Shown in pieces: positions 54,166 through 60,533 of a DNA stretch of 60,533 nucleotides. The notes beneath the pieces were generated by a model, which searched no databases, was not told the origin of the DNA, and saw nothing but the letters and a program-made list of their open reading frames with translations. Each line of letters starts with the position of its first letter. The first letter of the stretch is position 1. The stretch is from Paenibacillus antibioticophila (lineage in GTDB: Bacteria; Bacillota; Bacilli; Paenibacillales; Paenibacillaceae), in contig NZ_HG005141.1 in NCBI RefSeq assembly GCF_000455265.1, forward strand, positions 174,340-234,872, in the 5' to 3' direction. The position numbers and the translations under genes are program-made.

Positions 54166-55973
54166 TCTCCTTGCGGATAATCCTGATGGTCCAGCAGCCT
54201 GATCGGAATCTCAAAGGACACTGTCGTTCCTTGATTAGGTTTGCTGTCGATATTGAACCGGACGAGATCGTTATAATACAGTTCGAGTCTACGGTATACA
54301 TTGCGGATACCGATACTGTTGCCGGATGTACTCTCGCTGCGCATGGATATGAGCATCTCCCGGTGCTTTTCCGGCTCGATGCCTTTGCCGTTGTCCTTCA
54401 CGGATACGCAGAGGCGGTCGTCCGATACGGAGGCTGCGATCTTGACGACACCCTCCCCCTCTACCGCCTGGATGCCATGTTTGCATGCATTTTCCACTAG
54501 CGGCTGGATGCTCATCTTCGGAATTTTATAATGGAGCGCCTCCGGGGCAATATCCAGCTCGTATTCGAACTTGTCCCGGAATCTGAATTTCTCAATTTTG
54601 AGATACATTTCGATAAATAAAATTTCCTCCTCCAGAGGCACGATGTCCTCTTTCCAGCCAAGCAGTCTCCGAAGCAGCTTGGACAAGCTTTTGATAATAT
54701 CGGTCACGTCGGCATAATTATTTTTGGTACAGACGACTAAAATAGCATTCAAGGTGTTGAACAAAAAATGCGGATTCATCTGGCTTTGTAAAAAGTTCAA
54801 TTCCGCCCTTACCCGCTCCATCTCCAAATCCTTCTTCTGAATCTCAAGCTTGTATACATTGTTGATTAAGGAGTTGATCCGGGCCGTCATGATATTGAAG
54901 TTCTGGATCAAACCGCCGATTTCATCGTTCCCTTCTTCGATCCGAATCAGGTCGAATTTCTCGTTGGTCACCTTTTGCATATGGCGGGACAGCCGTTTCA
55001 CCCGGTAATTGTAGGATCTGAGCATGATATAAATGAATATAAGCGAAAACAGTGTAATAACGGCTGCGATGAATCCCACATAAAGCTGCATATCGAGCAT
55101 GGCGCTGGATAACCGGTTCCCCTGCGTCACGCCGATCAGCTTCCAGCCCTTTACGTAGCTGGCCGTTCCGATAGAGATGACACGAACGTCCTTGTTCTTC
55201 ACTTTCTCGGAAAGCTCAAAAACCGGGTAGGCATCGGTAACCCCCCGCTGGTAGCCGCTGTCCGCGGACATAATAATTTCATTACGCTCATTGACCAGGT
55301 ACAGGTTTAAATAATCCTGCTCCCGTACGATGACATCGTAAATTTTGCTCAGGTCGATATCGATTCGAAGCAGCTTGTCATATGTATTGTAAGTGTCGAA
55401 GTAATCCATACTCTCAATCACGCTGAGATAAGGTCCTGTCACAGTGGCGCTATTGGCCACGGTCGCCCGGTAGGCCGCTACCAGCACGGGGAGCGTCGAT
55501 TGCTGCCGCAGCTGGTACCAGTCGCTATTCTTCACTTTGTCATCAAGCAGCTGATAACTCCCGCCGGATACGATGGTATCATTATCCGTAAAAATGCTGA
55601 TTCTCTGAATATGATTGTTGACCGGTATATAACCGGTGACCCGATGACGCAGCTGGTCGTCAAATATTTCGTAAAATTCGATCGGACTTTCGTAAGTTCT
55701 GTCCAACGTTTCATAGAGCATCTTGTCCGTGTTGAGCGCATGGCTGATCGCCACCCCGCCGTCGATAAAATCGTGAATATCCTTTCTGGCCCGTTCGAGC
55801 GAGATTTCAAGGTTTTGTTCCTCCCGTTCCTTGATAATTCCGGTCATCTCGTCCAGAAATACGATATTAATCACCACAATAGGCAGCAATACGCCAATTA
55901 CATAGATCAGTATAAATTTATAATTCAGCGGAATATCGTTAATGAGTGTCCGAAATCTAATGCGCTTTCTCAT
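54162..55973 (-). CDS. yesM: sensor histidine kinase, YesM type
   Basis: 603 residues. TM1 at about 17-40, an extracytoplasmic dCache-like sensor (about 45-295), TM2 at about 300-320, then HAMP. The His-kinase domain carries the phosphoacceptor His402 in QSQMNPHFLFNTLNAI, the N box SIQPLVENACKHGI and the G boxes VKDNGKGI and GIGIRNVYRRL. It would phosphorylate RR-A, RR-B or both. It lies 33 bases after RR-B and overlaps RR-A. The ligand is probably a xylan fragment or its binding-protein complex. Confidence 0.91.
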   Translation of the reverse strand: MRKRIRFRTLINDIPLNYKFILIYVIGVLLPIVVINIVFLDEMTGIIKEREEQNLEISLERARKDIHDFIDGGVAISHALNTDKMLYETLDRTYESPIEFYEIFDDQLRHRVTGYIPVNNHIQRISIFTDNDTIVSGGSYQLLDDKVKNSDWYQLRQQSTLPVLVAAYRATVANSATVTGPYLSVIESMDYFDTYNTYDKLLRIDIDLSKIYDVIVREQDYLNLYLVNERNEIIMSADSGYQRGVTDAYPVFELSEKVKNKDVRVISIGTASYVKGWKLIGVTQGNRLSSAMLDMQLYVGFIAAVITLFSLIFIYIMLRSYNYRVKRLSRHMQKVTNEKFDLIRIEEGNDEIGGLIQNFNIMTARINSLINNVYKLEIQKKDLEMERVRAELNFLQSQMNPHFLFNTLNAILVVCTKNNYADVTDIIKSLSKLLRRLLGWKEDIVPLEEEILFIEMYLKIEKFRFRDKFEYELDIAPEALHYKIPKMSIQPLVENACKHGIQAVEGEGVVKIAASVSDDRLCVSVKDNGKGIEPEKHREMLISMRSESTSGNSIGIRNVYRRLELYYNDLVRFNIDSKPNQGTTVSFEIPIRLLDHQDYPQGE

Positions 55974-56006
55974 GATTTATGCACCATCCTGCCTGCAAGT
56001 GCGTGT

Positions 56007-57548
56007 TCAATAAGCCGGCCTCTTGGATTCCTGTTTGTAGACAGAGGGCAGCATCCCCGTCTTGCATTTGAATTTGCTGATAAAATAGTCCGTATTGGGG
56101 TATCCCACCTGAAGCGCGATTTCGGAAATTTTCATCTGAGTTCGTTTCAGCAGCCGTTTGGCTTCCTCGATTCTTTTTTCGTTCAGGTAATCGTTGAACG
56201 GTTTCCCGGTCTCTTTTTTAAACAGCTGACCCAGATAAGTTGAATTCATATGAAACATTTTAGCCAGATCCTGCAATTGCAGCCTGCCGCGGTATTCCCG
56301 ATCCACGTATTGAATGACATGGAAGATCGTATTATGCTCGTTCTTTTCCTCCAGCCCTGCAAGGACGCGTGCCGCCTCCAGGCAAAGCTCAAGGACGTAT
56401 TTTCTCAAGGACGAATAGGTCTTGAAGCTCCCGATATTACCATATTCATCCTGAACCTTCTTCATGAATGCATCAGGTTCCCCGTTCATTTCCCCAATCC
56501 GTCTGCAAAGATTCAATTCGAGATCGGCCACATGGGCCATGGCATGCCTCAGATCGGGCAGCCCTTCTGTCATGGAAGCCAGCGCGTCCTCTACAGCGGA
56601 GTGGATTTCATCAGTTTGGCCCGCCGTCACGAGCTCGAGAAGCTGCTTGAATTTCTCCCTGGCATGATTGCCGGTATTTCCGTGCTGCCGTAAATCCCTG
56701 TAATTATGCACACCGTCTCTTTCCTGACAACGCTTGCATTTATTGACCTCAAGCACCTGCATATACAGCTCGCGAACCGAACCGATACCTTGGAGAGCGT
56801 TGCTTACCGTTACGGTTACCGGCCCGTTCGACTCATTCTTAAGTTCATTGTAAAGCCCTGCGGCGAGCTCCTGTACCCGGCAGTATGGGAATTTATCATC
56901 AGGCAGAATGACGCCAATCCTGCCCGCGCTATCCTCAAATATACGCTCCGGTGTTTCCGCAAAATACTTCCGTGCCTGGCGGCGCAAATCGGAAGTGTCT
57001 CCGGAAGCCTCGATCAGAATGCAGCGCAGCAGGGCATCCTCCGGCAGCAGAAGGGTATGTGCCGTTTGATGCATCAGTTGCGCACTGTCTTCTCCTTGAA
57101 GCAAGCGATTCACCAAATTGTTCACCAGCAAAAAATGCATGCGGCTTTGGCTTTGCTCCGTTTCAAGCTCCTCCATAATTCTCCTGCGCAAGCGGACCAG
57201 CACCGCCTCAATTTCCTCCTCGTCGATCGGTTTGAGTAAATATTCCGCTACCCGTTGATGCATCGCGGTGAGTGCATAATTAAAATTATCGTATCCGCTT
57301 AATATGATAAACTTCGGAGGTCTGGCCATTACCCTGTTCGATTGCTCAATCAGCTCCAACCCGTTAATCACCGGCATATTGATATCCGTCAGAACCAGCT
57401 CCGGTCCAAGCTCCTGAATCATCCTGAACGCATCAGGACCATTGGAGGCCTCCCCGCACACTTGAAATCCGTGATCCATCCAATTCACCATCGTTCGGAG
57501 CCCCTCGATTACCCAAGGCTCGTCATCCACCAATAGCACATTCATCAT
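56007..57548 (-). CDS. two-component response regulator, YesN/AraC type (RR-B)
   Basis: 513 residues. The receiver domain has the pair VDDE, the phosphoacceptor Asp55 in LVLTDINMPVINGLEL and the late Lys in EYLLKPIDEEEIEAVL. The AraC HTH is DLAKMFHMNSTYLGQLFKKETGKPFNDYLNEKRIEEAKRLLKRTQMKISEIALQVGYPNTDYFISKFKCKTGMLPSVYK. It is the first gene of the leftward regulatory unit. It resembles RR-A along its whole length, so the operon carries two full YesN-type regulators around one kinase. It may control the divergent esterase and GH8 genes. Confidence 0.89.
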   Translation of the reverse strand: MMNVLLVDDEPWVIEGLRTMVNWMDHGFQVCGEASNGPDAFRMIQELGPELVLTDINMPVINGLELIEQSNRVMARPPKFIILSGYDNFNYALTAMHQRVAEYLLKPIDEEEIEAVLVRLRRRIMEELETEQSQSRMHFLLVNNLVNRLLQGEDSAQLMHQTAHTLLLPEDALLRCILIEASGDTSDLRRQARKYFAETPERIFEDSAGRIGVILPDDKFPYCRVQELAAGLYNELKNESNGPVTVTVSNALQGIGSVRELYMQVLEVNKCKRCQERDGVHNYRDLRQHGNTGNHAREKFKQLLELVTAGQTDEIHSAVEDALASMTEGLPDLRHAMAHVADLELNLCRRIGEMNGEPDAFMKKVQDEYGNIGSFKTYSSLRKYVLELCLEAARVLAGLEEKNEHNTIFHVIQYVDREYRGRLQLQDLAKMFHMNSTYLGQLFKKETGKPFNDYLNEKRIEEAKRLLKRTQMKISEIALQVGYPNTDYFISKFKCKTGMLPSVYKQESKRPAY

Positions 57549-57589
57549 CGCTATATCGCTCCCCTGAAGTTGAACTGGTTTGCTTGCTT

Positions 57590-57603
57590 TGAAAGCGCCC
57601 TCA
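57590..57603. promoter_or_regulatory. cre site between RR-B and the esterase gene
   Basis: TGAAAGCGCCCTCA fits the CcpA consensus core TGNAANCGNNNNCA with no mismatch. Confidence 0.55.
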
Positions 57604-57631
57604 TTAATTATGCTAACATACCCGCGTCATT

Positions 57632-57673
57632 TGAGAACAGGAAAACCTTGTTACCCTCAACCTAAATGAGAAC
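57632..57673. promoter_or_regulatory. direct repeat upstream of the esterase promoter (candidate activator site)
   Basis: TGAGAAC occurs at 57632-57638 and 57667-57673, 35 bases apart, in similar flanks (ATTTGAGAACAGG, AAATGAGAACCCG). The second ends 16 bases before the -35 box. Confidence 0.45.
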
Positions 57674-57689
57674 CCGTACATTCGCTATA

Positions 57690-57717
57690 TTGAAAATTAA
57701 GATTTTATCGTGATAAT
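57690..57717 (+). promoter_or_regulatory. probable promoter of the esterase/GH8 genes
   Basis: TTGAAA and GATAAT are separated by 16 bases, about 105 bases before the esterase start. Confidence 0.5.
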
Positions 57718-57823
57718 TTTAGTTCTTATCTGCATGTCAGATATGTATGTCTTTACACAGAAGGAAATAGCCCTCCTCGGTAGAATGAGTATCCAACGAG
57801 ATCCTTATGAAAGGCGGAGAATC

Positions 57824-59677
57824 ATGATTTTATCCAGTATTCTGAGTGACGGCATGGTCTTGCAGCGAAACGAAAAGGTTGGCATCTGGGGTAAAGCCGG
57901 GGCAGGCCAAGCCATACAGATTGGTTTTAACGGAAAAAAATATGATACGTTTGCCGATTCCGCCGGGGACTGGCGAATGGATTTGGACGAGACGGAGCCG
58001 GGCGGTCCGTTTGAGATGGTTATCTCGGCTGGCAGCGAGGCAAGCGTCATCCGGAATATTCTCGTCGGAGACGTGTGGGTGCTCGGCGGCCAGTCCAATA
58101 TGGAGCTGCCTGTCCGCCGGACCCTGGATTTGCTGGCCGATGAGGTGAAGGATGTTCATCTCCCCTGGATTCGCCAGTTCTCGATGCCGATAAGCTACAA
58201 TTTCCATGCTCCGCAGAGCGGCCTGCCGGGAGGCGAGTGGATTGCCGCCACCTCGGAGGACGTGCTGAACTTTAGCGCCGCCGGTTTCTTTTTTGCCAAA
58301 GAAATCTATGAAAGACACCAGGTTCCTGTCGGCCTGATTCTTACCGCGGTAGGGGGAACGCCGATCGAGGCATGGATCAGCGAAGGATCCCTTCGGCGCA
58401 TCGGGGGATATGGGGACGTCCTGGAGCAATGCAAAGACGATCAATATGTAATTGCTGCCAAGGCGGCGGACGAAGAGCGGAGTAACGCCTGGCATGCCCA
58501 TCTGAATAACACCGACCTTGGTTTAAAGGAAGGCTGGTACAGCGAGTCATGGGACACCGCCGATTGGCAAGATTTCGAGCTTCCAGGCTCATGGGCAGAC
58601 GCCGGGCTTGAGCACGTTCGGGGCAGTGTCTGGTTCCGCAAGGAGATCGAACTCCCCGAGTCCATGACCGAAGGCGATGCCCGGTTAAAGCTGGGCACGG
58701 TCGTCGATGCGGATGACACTTACATAAACGGTGTTTGCATCGGCAATACCGGCTACAGGTATCCGCCAAGACGCTACCCGATCCCCGCCGGACTATTAAA
58801 TCCTGGAAATAATACAATTGCCGTGCGCGTCATCAGCACCCATAACACGGGGGAGTTCGTGAAAGATATGCCTTATCGACTGCTGGCCTGCGGACAGGAA
58901 ATGGACCTCACCGGCGTTTGGAAATACCGGGTCGGGGCCATTACCGGGGTTTTGCAGCAGCAGACTTTCTTTCACTATAAACCCGCCGGGGTGTATAATG
59001 GCATGATCTCGCCCTTGCGGCATTATCGGATCAAGGGGGCGTTATGGTACCAGGGCGAGGCCAATACGGACCACCCTGCCGGATATAGCCAGTTGTTCGA
59101 GGCGTTAGTTGCGGATTGGCGCGGTCAATGGGGAATCGGGGAGTTCCCGTTCATCTTTACGCAGCTCGCCAATTTGGGCGAAGCGGACGACTCGCAAACC
59201 AATTGGGCCGAGCTTCGCGAGGAACAGCGCAAAGGGCTGCAGATTCCGGGAACAGCGATGGCCGTTACGATCGATATCGGCGAATACAACGATCTGCACC
59301 CGCAAGACAAGAAAACCGTTGGCCAGCGTTTAGCGCTAGGCGCCCTCAAATTGGCTTATGGCGAGGACGGCCTGGTCCATAGCGGACCGATGTTCAAAGA
59401 GATGGAGCTGACCGGGGATGGTGCGCGCCTACGGTTCGATCATACCGGAAGCGGGCTGGTCGCCAAGGGCGGCGGAGAGCTTAAGGGGTTCGCGGTCTGC
59501 GGGCCGGACGGTGTGTTTGTTCCGGCGCGTGCCGTGATTTCCGGCGATACCATCTTTGTCACGCATGACTTTATCATGCGGCCTGTCCAGGTTCGGTACG
59601 CCTGGGCCAACAATCCTGCTCAAGCGAACCTGTACAACCGGGAGGGCCTCCCTGCCTCGCCGTTTAGCACAGGCTAA
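57824..59677 (+). CDS. sialate O-acetylesterase (SIAE)-family acetyl esterase, probable xylo-oligosaccharide deacetylase
   Basis: 617-residue SGNH-type esterase. The catalytic Ser91 is in VLGGQSNMELP and the Asp-His pair in NDLHPQDKK. The oxyanion Asn/Gly region is GALWYQGEAN. A beta-sandwich (about 240-370, WHAHLNNTDLGLKEGWYSESWD...FRKEIELPE) is inserted between the two halves of the fold, as in this family. No signal peptide, so it acts in the cytoplasm. I chose ATG 57824 after AAAGGCGGAG; the frame is open to 57710 across the promoter. Next to GH8 and opposite a xylan operon, acetyl-xylose is a likelier substrate than sialate (inference). Confidence 0.88.
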   Translation: MILSSILSDGMVLQRNEKVGIWGKAGAGQAIQIGFNGKKYDTFADSAGDWRMDLDETEPGGPFEMVISAGSEASVIRNILVGDVWVLGGQSNMELPVRRTLDLLADEVKDVHLPWIRQFSMPISYNFHAPQSGLPGGEWIAATSEDVLNFSAAGFFFAKEIYERHQVPVGLILTAVGGTPIEAWISEGSLRRIGGYGDVLEQCKDDQYVIAAKAADEERSNAWHAHLNNTDLGLKEGWYSESWDTADWQDFELPGSWADAGLEHVRGSVWFRKEIELPESMTEGDARLKLGTVVDADDTYINGVCIGNTGYRYPPRRYPIPAGLLNPGNNTIAVRVISTHNTGEFVKDMPYRLLACGQEMDLTGVWKYRVGAITGVLQQQTFFHYKPAGVYNGMISPLRHYRIKGALWYQGEANTDHPAGYSQLFEALVADWRGQWGIGEFPFIFTQLANLGEADDSQTNWAELREEQRKGLQIPGTAMAVTIDIGEYNDLHPQDKKTVGQRLALGALKLAYGEDGLVHSGPMFKEMELTGDGARLRFDHTGSGLVAKGGGELKGFAVCGPDGVFVPARAVISGDTIFVTHDFIMRPVQVRYAWANNPAQANLYNREGLPASPFSTG

Positions 59678-59825
59678 CTCGTTGAATCCAGTTCCTAAAG
59701 TTCTAAAATAAGCAAGGCAACTCCTTTAAATGCGAACCTTTGAAACCGCTTCATCAGATAGGATAATAAAACGGAAGACGGATAAATTGATTTGAAAAAG
59801 CGGGCCTAGGGAGGATTTGAAGTCG

Positions 59826-60533
59826 ATGAAGAGTCATGCGGGAGCATTTTTTACAGGGGAATATAGAAATGTACTAGCGGAATTCGGGTATGAGAAAGCG
59901 GAGATTCACGAGCGTCTGGAGGCGGCCTGGCGGGAATTGTTCGAGGGCGGAGAGGATACCCGAATCTATCATGAGTCTGGCGGCGATATGGGATATATGC
60001 TCGATACCGGCAACCTGGATGTCCGGACCGAAGGGATGTCCTACGGCATGATGATGGCCGTGCAAATGGACCAGCAGGTGGTGTTCGATCGGCTGTGGAA
60101 ATGGACGATGGCGCACATGCACATGACAGAAGGAGTAAATGCCGGATATTTCGCCTGGTCGTGCTCCCCGGACGGTTCACGGCTGTCGGACGGGCCTGCT
60201 CCGGACGGGGAGGAGTATTTTGCGATGGCGTTATTCTTCGCATCCCATCGGTGGGGCGACCGGGAAGCGCCGTTCAATTACGGAACGCAGGCGCGCGATC
60301 TGCTGCGGACCTGCCTTCACAAAGGGGAGGACGGCCTCGGCGACCCGATGTGGAATCCGCGCAACAAGCTGATCAAGTTCATTCCAAATTGTGAGTTTTC
60401 GGACCCGTCCTATCGTTTGCCGCATTTTTACGAATTGTTTGCGTTGTGGGCCTATCCCGAGGATCGGCCGTTCTGGAAGGAAGCGGCCTCGGCCAGCCGT
60501 GAATACTTGAGGACCGCCTGCCACCCCGAAACC
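59826..60533 (+). CDS. reducing-end xylose-releasing exo-oligoxylanase, GH8 (cut by window edge)
   Basis: 236 residues are visible; the family has about 390. The enzyme removes xylose from the reducing end of xylo-oligosaccharides (EC 3.2.1.156). The sequence follows the B. halodurans Rex pattern: AFFTGEYRNVLAEFGY, the acid Glu69 in DVRTEGMSYGMMMAVQMD and the base Asp127 in GPAPDGEEYFAMALFFASHRWG. NKLIKFIP and FSDPSYRLPHFYELFALWA follow. No signal peptide. The ATG follows GGGAGGA. It lies 148 bases after the esterase gene and was probably cotranscribed with it. The C-terminal part lies outside the window. Confidence 0.95.
   Translation, partial: MKSHAGAFFTGEYRNVLAEFGYEKAEIHERLEAAWRELFEGGEDTRIYHESGGDMGYMLDTGNLDVRTEGMSYGMMMAVQMDQQVVFDRLWKWTMAHMHMTEGVNAGYFAWSCSPDGSRLSDGPAPDGEEYFAMALFFASHRWGDREAPFNYGTQARDLLRTCLHKGEDGLGDPMWNPRNKLIKFIPNCEFSDPSYRLPHFYELFALWAYPEDRPFWKEAASASREYLRTACHPET

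Noticed and set aside
57710..57823. Upstream extension of the esterase gene (hydrophobic MIILVLICMSDMYVF start)
   Set aside because: It resembles a signal peptide, but there is no ribosome site, it starts inside the predicted -10 region, and AAAGGCGGAG precedes ATG 57824.

Overview
The window looks like a chromosome segment of a Paenibacillus-type, spore-forming, plant-polysaccharide-degrading Firmicute. The grounds are: spoIIR beside prfA/prmC and a Sua5-family gene, a neighbourhood also found in Bacillus; a type 2 IPP isomerase; strong purine-rich ribosome sites with frequent TTG/GTG starts; LplA/LplB/LplC-type sugar ABC transporters driven by YesM/YesN-type regulators; and an aldouronate (methylglucuronoxylan fragment) cluster like the one described in Paenibacillus sp. 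JDR-2. No rRNA, tRNA, CRISPR array or intact insertion sequence was seen.

Layout. 1-6 kb, minus strand: prfA, prmC, a rodA-like gene, spoIIR and sua5, which appears frameshifted near its end. 6-12 kb, plus strand: a LysR regulator, an NMT1/SsuA-type ABC importer (ATPase, permease, lipoprotein), an N-carbamoylsarcosine-amidase-like cysteine hydrolase and an MFS exporter. 12-18 kb, minus strand: twin TM2-domain genes, ychF, a GNAT acetyltransferase, a 51-bp tandem array, fni and a cardiolipin synthase. 18-23 kb, plus strand: a TetR regulator and an RND pump resembling YerO/SwrC. 23-30 kb: an orphan TorD-type chaperone, two MFS transporters, glnS and a GNAT gene.

From 30 kb to the right edge the window is almost entirely carbohydrate uptake and hydrolysis, in two adjacent systems. 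System 1 (30.0-45.0 kb) is a leftward operon: two permeases, GH29 fucosidase, RidA, M20 amidohydrolase, a large clan-A (GH42-like) hydrolase and GH3. Divergent to it are a membrane AraC-family regulator and a binding lipoprotein. System 2 (45.1-60.5 kb) is leftward RR, histidine kinase, RR, binding protein, two permeases, GH43 xylosidase and GH67 alpha-glucuronidase; divergent to it are a SIAE-type esterase and a GH8 reducing-end exo-oligoxylanase cut by the window edge. Together system 2 would import acetylated, glucuronosylated xylo-oligosaccharides and take them apart inside the cell. System 1 would do the same for a fucose-containing oligosaccharide.

The least ordinary content lies between genes. 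A near-palindromic element of about 200 bp occurs in five copies (three complete, two partial), always just upstream of a leftward start codon, and several copies abut or supply the stop codon of the preceding gene. There is also a 10.4-unit 51-bp tandem array, an 11-bp array that runs into the prmC stop codon, a symmetrical quartet of an 11-bp motif, and a second dispersed short repeat. Candidate operators stand out for the AraC-type regulator, the TetR regulator, CcpA (cre) and Fnr.
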